Shown here piece after piece: positions 16,453-25,150 of a DNA stretch of 32,701 bases. The stretch covers positions 1 to 32,701 of the forward strand of contig CAJQNW010000089.1 of NCBI GenBank assembly GCA_905479765.1. Reading direction: 5' to 3'. Both the position numbers and the translations under genes were made by a program. Position 1 is the first letter of the stretch. Each line of letters opens with the position of its first letter. The notes below the pieces were generated by a model. The model did not search any database and had not been told where the DNA came from. It was given only the letters and a program-made list of their open reading frames with translations. Origin of the DNA: an uncultured Tepidamorphus sp. GTDB lineage: Bacteria; Pseudomonadota; Alphaproteobacteria; Rhizobiales; Tepidamorphaceae.

Positions 16453-18417
16453 CTACCAGCCGCCGCCGCCGCCGCCGCCACCACCACCGCCGGACGAACC
16501 GCCACCCGACGAGCCGGAACCACCGCTCGAGCGCGAGACGGTCGCGGCAGAATACGCCGTTCCCAGGCCCGCGCCGACGGACCGCAGTTGCGCCATATCG
16601 CTGAACCCGCCGCCGCGGCTCGAGCCGCTGTACCAGGATGGCCGGAGATAGGGATTGGTCTCGCCCTTGGCGCGGGCTGCCTCGATCTCGGATTTGAACT
16701 GGTTGGTCCAGTCCGTTTCCACATCGAGCGCGATCGCATAGGGCAGCAGTTCGTGGAAATGCGCCGGCGTCTTGTCGGGCGGATTGGCGAATTTCAGCCG
16801 GTCTTCCTCGGCGACCGTTAGATAAAGACGGGTGCCCTCGATCTCGTCCAGCGCGGCGCGGCCGATCGCCGTCGGTGCCTTCAACAGATGCCAGAACACG
16901 ACGTTGAGGAGACTGACGCCAATCAGCGTCAGGTAGGGCCCGATTCCCATCTCCGCGCCGATGGCGAGGAACATGCCCCCCATGACGATCACCACGACCG
17001 AGACGATGACGAACTGGATCGAACCGGCAATCAGCTGGACGATCTCGCCGGAATGGCGATAGCTGCGCACCGACTTCCAAGTCTGGTACAGCATCACGCC
17101 GAGCATAACGGAGAATGCCGCGGGAAAGATCGCGAAAAAGACCGCCTCCACCTGCCGGATCGAGAACAGTGTCGACACGACCCATCCCAGGACGGTGACG
17201 GCGACGCCAAGCGCGAACCAGCCTCCGTTGCGTTTGAAATAGATGCGGTCGAAGGTCTTCGAGAAATGGCTCTTCAAGGCATTCGCCGCCGAATTGAGCT
17301 TGCTGCGGCTGGACCGCTGGATCGTGATCTTGTCGCCTGTGGAAAACAGGCCGTCGTACAGCTTGGCTTCTCCATCGGACATCGGCACGGCATCGTCGTT
17401 GTCCAGCGCTGTCAGCGTCTGCTTTTTCTTGTCCTTGCTTATCTTCAGGTGGCCCTTGACCGCCAGGCTGAGGACGGCGGCGGCAAAACAGGTGTCGTCG
17501 AAGCCCATCCGCTCGATGAACCGCATGGCGGCCGGCGGAATTTTCGGGTGATAGACGGGAATGATCGTGCCGGCGGGCGGATCGCGGCCAATCAGTGCCC
17601 AGACGATCAGGTAGTAGACGAGCACCACTCCCAGAGACACGACAGCCGCGACATAGGTGCCCCAGCGCTCGAGAAACTGGGTCAGGCGCTGCGACCCGGT
17701 TTCGGGATCGAGATAGCCCGGCGGCCAGCCGACCGCGACCGTGATGCCTTCACCCGAAGACAGCGAACGTGTCGTGCGGAAGCTGGGATAGCCATCGCCG
17801 GTTTCGCCAATCGCCGCGTCATTCTCCCGCGCGCCGCTGTAACCGGTGTAGACGGCCACCTGCGACACCGGCGCGCCGGGCGGCGGAATCACGACAACCC
17901 GTGCGTTTTCGATCGGGAAGGCCCAGCTGTTGCCGGTGGCGTTCCAGTAGAGTTCGTCGAACTCGTCGTACCGGCGGACCTGGTCGCTCATCCGGTAGAC
18001 GATCCGGTAGCGATAGACCCCAGGCTTCAGGAACACGTCGGCCTGACCGAGATAGATGCGGATGTTGCCGCCGCTCTTCTCGACGCGGTTGGGTTCGGGC
18101 TGCCCGTCGCGCAGGGTCTGGACCAGATCGAACTTCGCCCCGCCGAACAACCCGATCCCGGACCCGCCAAGCGGTATATCGCGGTAGATGCCGCGGCGGA
18201 TCTCATGGCCGAGCGCGACGGCCTCGATGTCCTCGGTGACCAGGATTCCGCCGTCACGCTCGACAGCGATCCGAACCGCGTAGTCGCGGATCGCCTCGCG
18301 GCTGTAGCCGTCGACCTGCGCATTCGCCCCTTCCAGCGATCCCGCGCCCGCCAACAGCAGCGCGAACACGCCGGCAATCCATCCGAAACGCCACCGCGAA
18401 TGCAACATTGCCATCAA
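16453..18417 (-). CDS. DUF2207-type membrane protein with C-terminal Gly/Ser tail
   Basis: Signal peptide, ...YAVRIAVERDGGILVTEDIEAVALGHEIRRGIYRDIPL..., YRYRIVYRMSDQVRRYDEFDELYWNATGNSWAFPIENARVVV, TM helices, tail SSGGSGSSGGGSSGGGGGGGGGGGW*. Confidence 0.85.
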   Translation of the reverse strand: MMAMLHSRWRFGWIAGVFALLLAGAGSLEGANAQVDGYSREAIRDYAVRIAVERDGGILVTEDIEAVALGHEIRRGIYRDIPLGGSGIGLFGGAKFDLVQTLRDGQPEPNRVEKSGGNIRIYLGQADVFLKPGVYRYRIVYRMSDQVRRYDEFDELYWNATGNSWAFPIENARVVVIPPPGAPVSQVAVYTGYSGARENDAAIGETGDGYPSFRTTRSLSSGEGITVAVGWPPGYLDPETGSQRLTQFLERWGTYVAAVVSLGVVLVYYLIVWALIGRDPPAGTIIPVYHPKIPPAAMRFIERMGFDDTCFAAAVLSLAVKGHLKISKDKKKQTLTALDNDDAVPMSDGEAKLYDGLFSTGDKITIQRSSRSKLNSAANALKSHFSKTFDRIYFKRNGGWFALGVAVTVLGWVVSTLFSIRQVEAVFFAIFPAAFSVMLGVMLYQTWKSVRSYRHSGEIVQLIAGSIQFVIVSVVVIVMGGMFLAIGAEMGIGPYLTLIGVSLLNVVFWHLLKAPTAIGRAALDEIEGTRLYLTVAEEDRLKFANPPDKTPAHFHELLPYAIALDVETDWTNQFKSEIEAARAKGETNPYLRPSWYSGSSRGGGFSDMAQLRSVGAGLGTAYSAATVSRSSGGSGSSGGGSSGGGGGGGGGGGW

Positions 18418-18983
18418 TCGAACGACACTGGGACGGGCTGAGCGGCGGCGGCGGCCTCTCCCTCGTCGAGCTCGAAGAACTCGCCCTTCTCGAAGTTAAA
18501 CTGCTGGGCAACCAGGTTAGAGGGGAACTGGTCGATCTTGACGTTCAGGTCGCGAACCGAGCCGTTGAAGAAGCGGCGCGACATGTTGATCCGGTTCTCC
18601 GTATCGGTGAGGTCGTCCTGAAGCTGCAGGAAATTCTGGTTGGCTTTCAGGTCGGGATAGTTTTCGGCAAGCGCGAACAGGTTCTTCAGCGCGTGCTGCA
18701 ACACGCCCTCCGTCTCGGCCTGATGCCCGGGACCGCCGGTATCGGCCATCGCCCGACTGCGCGCCTCGACAACCGCCTCCAGCGTTCCGGCCTCGTGCTT
18801 CATGTAGCCCTTCACGATCTCGACGAGGTTCGGAATCAGATCGTAGCGGCGCTTCATCTGCACCTGGATATCGCTCCAGGCCTCCTCTGCGCGGGTCTTC
18901 AGCGAAACCAGCGCGTTGTAGGTGACGATGACATACAGGACCGCGAGAACGATGATCCCGAGGAGAATGAAAAGGAAGGTCAT
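18414..18983 (-). CDS. lemA: LemA-family protein
   Basis: MTFLFILLGIIVLAVLYVIVTYNALVSLKTRAEEAWSDIQVQMKRRYDLIPNLVEIVKGYMKHE... classic LemA; its stop overlaps the DUF2207 gene start. Confidence 0.92.
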   Translation of the reverse strand: MTFLFILLGIIVLAVLYVIVTYNALVSLKTRAEEAWSDIQVQMKRRYDLIPNLVEIVKGYMKHEAGTLEAVVEARSRAMADTGGPGHQAETEGVLQHALKNLFALAENYPDLKANQNFLQLQDDLTDTENRINMSRRFFNGSVRDLNVKIDQFPSNLVAQQFNFEKGEFFELDEGEAAAAAQPVPVSFD

Positions 18984-19276
18984 GGGTCGCCCCCGTTGCC
19001 GTTTGCGCGGAAGACTAGCGCGGGACGCTACGGAAAGCGACTGGTCCAGCCGGCAAAATACCGCGCCGGACTTCAAGTCAAATGGCCGCCCCGCAACGAT
19101 TGCTGCGAGGCGGCCGACCAGCACCCGGTTGGGGGCACGAGCGCCGGCTGTCTCTTTCTATGTGGTGTGGATTTTCGTCGCGTCCAGATATGGGGCCCGC
19201 TCAATTAGCCCGTACGTTTCTCGAGGCTTAATCCAGAGTCGTTCACCCATGTATTTTCCCGTGCTGATTCTATCTT

Positions 19277-19292
19277 ATTCGGCATTTTGAAT
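19277..19292. promoter_or_regulatory. Candidate ATTC-N8-GAAT inverted repeat
   Basis: ATTC-GGCATTTT-GAAT in the AT-rich intergenic region between lemA and the ECF sigma gene. Confidence 0.3.
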
Positions 19293-19390
19293 TTATTGAT
19301 TTCCATATACCAACGCATTGATTCTCATCAAGCCGGCAAACTACAGTACCAATCGCCCATTGTTTTTCGCCGCGCGAACGCCGCCCCGGG

Positions 19391-19418
19391 TGATCCATCG
19401 CGATTTCCTTCCCGTATC
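19391..19418 (+). promoter_or_regulatory. Candidate ECF-sigma promoter TGATCC-N16-CGTATC upstream of the sigma gene
   Basis: TGATCC at 19391-19396 and CGTATC at 19413-19418; identical elements and spacing recur at 25068-25041 (minus). Confidence 0.7.
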
Positions 19419-19447
19419 TGTCACGGTATCAGGAAGGAAATTCCCGC

Positions 19448-20068
19448 GTGTACACGGCCATCGACATGCATGAGCCCACGAGCGAGACAGGTCCGGCGGC
19501 GCAGCGCGACGCCATGACGGATCTGCTCGTTCACATCGGCGAAGCCCGCGATCGCGATGCCTACAAGGCCCTGTTCGTCCACTTCGCCCCGCGCGTGAAG
19601 GCGCTTTTGATGCGAAAGGGTGCCGAACCGGCATTGGCCGAGGAGCTGATGCAGGACACCATGCTGTCGGTATGGGCGAAGGCGTCCTTGTATCATCCCG
19701 GCCGCGGGTCGGCCGCGACGTGGATATTCACCATCGCCCGCAATCTGCGCATAGACCGATTGCGCCGGGAATCGGTCCGCCATTTCGACGATATCGACGA
19801 CATGGAGATCGCCGAGGACGAGGCGGGCACCGGCAATACGATCGTTGCCCAGGACGATGCCGTTACGGCACGTCAGGAGCAGGTAATCGTCACCAGGGCG
19901 CTGGCCGAACTGCCTTCGGAACAGGCCGACATCATTCGGCTGTCCTTCGTCGATGACCTTTCCCAGAGCGAGATCGCCGGCCGGCTCGGTCTCCCGCTGG
20001 GAACGGTCAAATCGCGAATGCGGCTTGCCTACGACAAGCTGCGGCATGCACTAGAGGGTGAACTTTGA
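19448..20068 (+). CDS. rpoE: ECF sigma factor (RpoE/ChrR-type, ECF11-like)
   Basis: ALFVHFAPRVKALLMRKGAEPALAEELMQDTMLSVWAKASLYHPGRGSAATWIFTIARNLRIDRLRRE... and LPSEQADIIRLSFVDDLSQSEIAGRLGLPLGTVKSRMRLAYDKLRHAL; followed by a ChrR-like gene. Confidence 0.92.
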   Translation: MYTAIDMHEPTSETGPAAQRDAMTDLLVHIGEARDRDAYKALFVHFAPRVKALLMRKGAEPALAEELMQDTMLSVWAKASLYHPGRGSAATWIFTIARNLRIDRLRRESVRHFDDIDDMEIAEDEAGTGNTIVAQDDAVTARQEQVIVTRALAELPSEQADIIRLSFVDDLSQSEIAGRLGLPLGTVKSRMRLAYDKLRHALEGEL

Positions 20069-20724
20069 GCATCCATCATCATCCAGACGATTCAACGCTT
20101 CTGAGCTACGCGGCGGGTACGCTGCGGGAGGCCTTGAGCGTGGCCGTCGCCGCCCACGTCGCCATGTGCCCGACCTGCCGCGCCCGCGTCCGCACCGCCG
20201 AGGCGGCCGGAGGGGTAATGCTGGAAGAGACAGGCGTCGCCGTTATCGATAGCGACGCACTGGATCGCGCCCTGGCGCGGATCGAGACGCCGGCGGTGGC
20301 GAAACTCGCGGAACCCGCGGTGCGGCCGCATACGAGCGATATAAGGGTGCCGGCGCCGCTGGCACGCCTGCTCGACGGCGGGCTCGACGACATCCGCTGG
20401 CGCTGGGTCGCGCCGGGTATTCACCGCCACGAGCTGCCGGTCACAGAGGGCAGCGGCAATCTGTTCATGCTGCGTATCGCATCCGGCAAGGCCGTTCCCG
20501 AGCACGGCCACAGCGGCACCGAGCTGACGATGATCCTGTCGGGATCCTACCAAGACGAGACCGGCCACTACGGGCCGGGCGACATCGCCGATCTCGACGA
20601 GGATATCGAACACCAGCCGGTGGTTGATTCCGACGACGCCTGCATCTGCCTTGTCGCGACCGAATCGCCGACACGGTTCAAGGGGCTGATCGTCCGCCTG
20701 CTGCAGCCCTATTTCCGGATCTGA
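20065..20724 (+). CDS. chrR: ChrR-type zinc anti-sigma factor with C-terminal cupin
   Basis: HHHPDDSTLLSYAAGTLREALSVAVAAHVAMCPTCRARV (ZAS H..HxxxCxxC) plus cupin EHGHSGTELTMILSGSYQDETGHYGPGDIADLDEDIEHQP; TTG start overlaps the sigma gene stop (TTGA). Confidence 0.92.
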   Translation: MSIHHHPDDSTLLSYAAGTLREALSVAVAAHVAMCPTCRARVRTAEAAGGVMLEETGVAVIDSDALDRALARIETPAVAKLAEPAVRPHTSDIRVPAPLARLLDGGLDDIRWRWVAPGIHRHELPVTEGSGNLFMLRIASGKAVPEHGHSGTELTMILSGSYQDETGHYGPGDIADLDEDIEHQPVVDSDDACICLVATESPTRFKGLIVRLLQPYFRI

Positions 20725-20744
20725 CCGGTCCGTTCACGGCGCAC

Positions 20745-21506
20745 ATGAGCACCCTTCCCTGGAAGACCGTCTGGATTGCAGGCGCCAGCTCCGGCATCGG
20801 GCGGGCAGTCGCCTTGCTGCTCGCGCGCCGGGGCGTCCACGTCGCGGCGTCCGCACGCGGCGTCGACGCGCTCAATGCGCTCGCGGCGGAGGGCAACGGC
20901 CTGATCTCCGTTCATCCCCTCGACGTCACCGATGCCAAGGCAACCTACGAGATGTCCAAAGAGATCGAGGCCGCGCACGGGCCTGTCGATCTGGCGCTCG
21001 TCTCGTCGGGCACCTGGAAGCCGTTCAAACTGGGCGACATCCGAACCGATGCCTTCGCCGACAGCATGGCGGTGAATTATCTCGGCGCGGTCAATATGGC
21101 GGCGGCCGTCATCGCGGACATGCAGGCGCGCGGCGGCGGGCAAATCGCCTTCGTCTCTTCCGTGGCGGGGTATTTCGGCCTGCCGAAATCGGCGACTTAC
21201 GGGCCCACGAAAGCCGCGCTGATCAATCTCGCCGAATCCCTGAAAACCGAACTCGACGGCAGCGGCGTTGCGGTTTCCGTTGTCAATCCGGGGTTCGTCG
21301 CAACCCCGATGACCGAGACGAACAGCTTCCCGATGCCGTTCCTGATGTCGGCGGACAAAGCCGCCGAACGGATCGTCGACGGTCTGGCGAGCGGCCGCTT
21401 CGAGGTCACCTTTCCGCGCCGTCTGACCTGGACGATGAAGGCCCTCGGGTTGTTGCCGTATCCCGCCTTCTTCTGGTTCGTGCGCAAATTCGTGTCACGC
21501 AGATGA
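20745..21506 (+). CDS. Short-chain dehydrogenase/reductase
   Basis: WIAGASSGIGRAVALLLARRG..., YFGLPKSATYGPTKAALINLAESL (YxxxK), VNPGFVATPMT. Confidence 0.9.
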   Translation: MSTLPWKTVWIAGASSGIGRAVALLLARRGVHVAASARGVDALNALAAEGNGLISVHPLDVTDAKATYEMSKEIEAAHGPVDLALVSSGTWKPFKLGDIRTDAFADSMAVNYLGAVNMAAAVIADMQARGGGQIAFVSSVAGYFGLPKSATYGPTKAALINLAESLKTELDGSGVAVSVVNPGFVATPMTETNSFPMPFLMSADKAAERIVDGLASGRFEVTFPRRLTWTMKALGLLPYPAFFWFVRKFVSRR

Positions 21507-21636
21507 AGACGGCTGAAACAGCGCCTGCCGGCATGCCGTCTATTGGGACGCCGGGCGCGGCTGCGAACGGATTCCGGTGCTCAGCGCGGCGAACCGGTGG
21601 ATCAGGCGGCGGATCTCGGCGAACGGCTGATGCTCC

Positions 21637-22878
21637 TCAGGCCGGCTTCACCAGCCGGTAAACGCCGACATCGATGCGCCCTTCCAGGAAACCCGCCTCG
21701 CAATAGGCCAGATAATACTCCCATTTGCGGCGGAAGCGGTCATCGAATCCGAGTTCGGCGATCTGCGGCCAGGTGGCGAGGAACCGCGCGCGCCATTCGC
21801 GCAACGTGCGGGCGTAGCTGTCGGCGAAAGTCTCGACGCCGTCCAGGGTGAGACCGGCGTCGCGGGCGTGCTGCTCGATGATCTGCGGCGTCGGCAACAT
21901 GCCGCCTGGAAAGATGTAGCGCTGGATGAAGTCGACGCCGCGCCGGTATTGCTCGAAGAACGGTTCGGCGATGGTGATCGCCTGGACCGCCGCGACGCCG
22001 GAGGTGCGCAGGCGGCGGGCAAGCGTCGAGAAATACGCCGGCCAGTGCTCGACGCCGACCGCCTCGATCATCTCTATGGACGCGATCCGGTCATAGACGC
22101 CGTCGGTGTCGCGGTAGTCCTGGAAACGCAGGTCGCAGCGCTCGGCCAGGCCGGCCTTCGCAATGCGGTCGCGGGCGTAGGCGAGCTGGGCCTGGGAAAG
22201 GCTGATGCCGGTGACGCGGGCGCCGTGCCCGCCAGCGGCGGCCTCGGCGAACCCGCCCCAGCCGCAGCCGATTTCGAGAACGTCCTGGCCGCTCTTCAGA
22301 TCGAGCGCCTCGATGATCTTTCGATACTTCGCGTGCTGGGCTGAGGCGAGATCGTTGGCGCCGTCGTCGTAGTAGCCGCTCGAATAGGTCATGCTCTCGT
22401 CGAGCCAAAGCCTGTAGAAGTCGTTCGACAGATCGTAATGCTCGGCGATATTGCGCCGCGAACCCGACCGCGTGTTGGCGCGCAGCAGATGATAAAACCG
22501 GTCAGGCAGGCGCACCTCGAAGAAACCCGCACCCGCTTCGGCGAAAGCCTCCTCGTTGTCCAGGAAAAAGCGCAGGAACGTGACCAGGTCCGGGGTCGTC
22601 AGATCGCCGTCCATATAGGCCTGCGCGAATCCGATCGAGCCGCGGCGGATCCCCTTGGGAATGATCTTGAGATTGGTGAAGTCGATCTCGGCGTCAAAGC
22701 CGGGGCGGCCGTCGTCGAGACGGAGACGGCGCCCGTCGGGCACCGTGATGTTCAGCGTCCCGCGAACCGGAAAATCCGACAGCATCCGCCGGGTCGTCGA
22801 TATCGCAACGTGATCGATCGCGCGGCCGAGACCGCCACGCGGTCGCGGGCGGTCTTCCGACAGGATATCCAGGCTCAT
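21637..22878 (-). CDS. Cyclopropane-fatty-acid synthase family SAM methyltransferase
   Basis: NIAEHYDLSNDFYRLWLDESMTYSSGYY..., VLEIGCGWGGFAE, IEMIEAVGVEHWPAYF, YIFPGGMLPTPQII. Confidence 0.93.
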   Translation of the reverse strand: MSLDILSEDRPRPRGGLGRAIDHVAISTTRRMLSDFPVRGTLNITVPDGRRLRLDDGRPGFDAEIDFTNLKIIPKGIRRGSIGFAQAYMDGDLTTPDLVTFLRFFLDNEEAFAEAGAGFFEVRLPDRFYHLLRANTRSGSRRNIAEHYDLSNDFYRLWLDESMTYSSGYYDDGANDLASAQHAKYRKIIEALDLKSGQDVLEIGCGWGGFAEAAAGGHGARVTGISLSQAQLAYARDRIAKAGLAERCDLRFQDYRDTDGVYDRIASIEMIEAVGVEHWPAYFSTLARRLRTSGVAAVQAITIAEPFFEQYRRGVDFIQRYIFPGGMLPTPQIIEQHARDAGLTLDGVETFADSYARTLREWRARFLATWPQIAELGFDDRFRRKWEYYLAYCEAGFLEGRIDVGVYRLVKPA

Positions 22879-23678
22879 CGGCCCGGGCGGTCCAGTTCAA
22901 GCGCAGTCGGCAAGTAGGTAACCGGAACGTCGGGCGCGGGCGGTCGGGGCATCGGACGCAGGCCTTTCAGATACAGTTTCAGCGCCTCCCAGTGTATGCC
23001 GCCGATCACCTTCCATGTAAGGGCTGGATGTCGCAAAAATGTCTTGGCCAGCGCACGGTCGCTCAATTCGCGCCACGCGCCGACAAGGTGCGCGTCGAGG
23101 ATGCCGCCGGTCTCGTTCGACAGCGAGACGCCGACGCGGACCCGCTCGCCGGGCGGGATGATCCGGAAGTCGTACCGTCCGGACCCGTCATTGAAGGGCG
23201 AGACGTAGAACCGCTTGGCGCAGTTCTGGCGCAGCGGCGCTGTTCCCGTCTCCTCGACCGGCAGCACATAGGTCTTGCGCTCCCCGAAGGTGTTTGAGAC
23301 CTCATAGACGACCAGCTTCAGCTCGCCCTCCCGGCCGAGGCAATAATAGACGCTGAGCGGATTGAAGACGTAGCCGAGCAGCCGGGGCAGGCAGAGCAGT
23401 TGCACCCGGTCGATCTCGCCCGTCATGCCGGCATTGGCGACAACGCGGCGCACGTAATCGGCTACCGGCATGCCGTCGCCGGCGCCGTAATCGCGGTCGT
23501 ACAGGGAAAACAGGTTGAAGCGGTTGTGGGAGAAGAGTTTCAACCGGGCGTCGAGTTCGGGGATCTCGTCCAGATCGATCAGCGCGTAGGTCAGCTTGTA
23601 GCGCAACTCGTGGGTGACAGGCCGGAGACGGCGGTGCACCACGACCGCGTCGTAGAGCGATGAACGAAACGCGTTCAT
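22875..23678 (-). CDS. DUF1365-family protein
   Basis: MNAFRSSLYDAVVVHRRLRPVTHELRYKLTYALIDLDEIPELDARLKLFSHNRFNLFSLYDRDYGAGDG...GYVFNPLSVYYCLGREGEL...VSNTFGERKTYVLP; 4-nt ATGA overlaps with both neighbours. Confidence 0.92.
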   Translation of the reverse strand: MNAFRSSLYDAVVVHRRLRPVTHELRYKLTYALIDLDEIPELDARLKLFSHNRFNLFSLYDRDYGAGDGMPVADYVRRVVANAGMTGEIDRVQLLCLPRLLGYVFNPLSVYYCLGREGELKLVVYEVSNTFGERKTYVLPVEETGTAPLRQNCAKRFYVSPFNDGSGRYDFRIIPPGERVRVGVSLSNETGGILDAHLVGAWRELSDRALAKTFLRHPALTWKVIGGIHWEALKLYLKGLRPMPRPPAPDVPVTYLPTALELDRPGR

Positions 23679-25003
23679 TCCGCCGCCTCCGGCAAGGGGA
23701 CGCCGGCTGGTTGGGGGAACAGCCGGATACGTCCCGATTCGTTAGCGACCGACCAGGGCCGCCTGACCCCGCCAAGCTGCTCGGCGACGGCAAGGCCGGA
23801 CTGGAGGCCGTCCTCGTGAAATCCGTCTCCGAAATAGCTGCCGCAGAACCATGTCCGCCGGCGGCCCTGTAGGTCCCACAGCCGCTCGCGAGCGGCCGCC
23901 GCGCGGGCGTCGAACACCGGGTGATCGTAGGAAAACGTGCCGTGGGTCTTCGCCGGGTCGGGCATCGTCGGCGGATTGAGCGTCACGAAGATGTCGGTCT
24001 TCGTCGCAAGCTTCTGCAGGGCGTTCATCCAGTAGCTGACACAGAGTTCGGATTCGGAGCCGCCGGACATCTTCATGTAATTCCAGCAGGCCCAAAGCCT
24101 GCGGCGGCGGGGCATGAAGGCCTTGTCGGTGTGCAGGACGGCGAGGTTCTTCTGGTAGCCGAACGATCCGAGCAACTCGCGTTCGAGGGGATCTGCGTCG
24201 GGCATCAGGGCCAGCGCCTGCTCGGCATGGGTGGCGATCACGACGTGGTCGAAACGATGCACGATGCCGTCGGGGTCCTCGACGAAGACGTCGGCGCCGC
24301 GGCGGGTGATCTTTTTCACCCCGCAATCGAGATGAACCTTGGCGTTCGAATCGGCGATCAGCCGACGCACGTATTCGCGTCCGCCGCCGTCGACAGTGCG
24401 CCAACTGGGACGGCCCATAAGCTGTAAGAGCCCATGATTACGGTAGAATCTCAGGAAGGCACCGGCGGGGTACTGGAGCATCCTGTCCATCGGGGTCGAC
24501 CAGATCGCCGCGCCCATCGGGATCAGGTGATCCTCGATGAAACGGCGGGAATAGCCGCGATTCTTCAACGCCTCACCTAGCGTCAGCGGGCCTTCGTCGC
24601 GCTCGATGGCGGCGGGCGCCTCGCGGAAAAACCGAAGGATTTCAAGGAACAGGCGCCAGTGGTGGGGGTCGAGGAGGTTCCTCGCCTGGCCGAAGAAGCC
24701 GGCAAGCGAGCCGGAATACTCATAGGCCCCGGCGCCGAACGACAGGGCAAAGCTCATCTTCGTCGAATTCGTCTTCACCTTCAGATAATCAAACAGCGCC
24801 GTCAGGTTCGGGTAGTTGTCCTCGTTGAAGACGATGAAGCCGGTATCGACGGGAATTTTTCCGTCCGGCGTGTCGACATCGACGGTGTTGGTATGGCCGC
24901 CGACATAACCTCCAACCTCGAAAACGGTGACGGAATGGGCTTGCGACAACAGCCAGGCGGACGAAAGCCCCGAAATTCCAGAGCCGATGACGGCGATTTT
25001 CAT
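23675..25003 (-). CDS. FAD/NAD(P)-binding amine-oxidase-like flavoprotein
   Basis: MKIAVIGSGISGLSSAWLLSQAHSVTVFEVGGYVGGHTNTVDV... Rossmann motif; ...RTWFCGSYFGDGFHEDGLQSGLAVAEQLGG. Confidence 0.93.
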   Translation of the reverse strand: MKIAVIGSGISGLSSAWLLSQAHSVTVFEVGGYVGGHTNTVDVDTPDGKIPVDTGFIVFNEDNYPNLTALFDYLKVKTNSTKMSFALSFGAGAYEYSGSLAGFFGQARNLLDPHHWRLFLEILRFFREAPAAIERDEGPLTLGEALKNRGYSRRFIEDHLIPMGAAIWSTPMDRMLQYPAGAFLRFYRNHGLLQLMGRPSWRTVDGGGREYVRRLIADSNAKVHLDCGVKKITRRGADVFVEDPDGIVHRFDHVVIATHAEQALALMPDADPLERELLGSFGYQKNLAVLHTDKAFMPRRRRLWACWNYMKMSGGSESELCVSYWMNALQKLATKTDIFVTLNPPTMPDPAKTHGTFSYDHPVFDARAAAARERLWDLQGRRRTWFCGSYFGDGFHEDGLQSGLAVAEQLGGVRRPWSVANESGRIRLFPQPAGVPLPEAAE

Positions 25004-25040
25004 GAAGTCCGATCCGATCCTGATGCGTTCCCTGCGGAAC

Positions 25041-25068
25041 GATACGGGCCGGGCGTGCGGGCGGATCA
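25041..25068 (-). promoter_or_regulatory. Candidate ECF-sigma promoter TGATCC-N16-CGTATC upstream of the amine-oxidase/DUF1365/CFA operon
   Basis: Minus strand TGATCC (25068-25063), 16 nt, CGTATC (25046-25041); CGTATC ends 37 nt upstream of ATG 25003. Confidence 0.7.
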
Positions 25069-25150
25069 CCAGTCGCCGCAATTATCCAATCCGGACTGAT
25101 CTCGGAATACAACCGTAGAGCCCATCCGGAACCTTAACCCAGCTGATGGC

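Noticed and set aside
16888-18441. 517-aa plus ORF opposite the DUF2207 gene
   Set aside because: Composition dominated by Arg/Asp/His/Gly with no motifs; antisense shadow of a convincing membrane protein gene.
21507-21636. Possible small ORF/remnant between SDR and the CFA-like gene (minus frame ...EHQPFAEIRRLIHRFAALSTGIRSQPRPASQ*)
   Set aside because: No start codon or SD in frame and partly out of frame with the CFA gene; probably non-coding.
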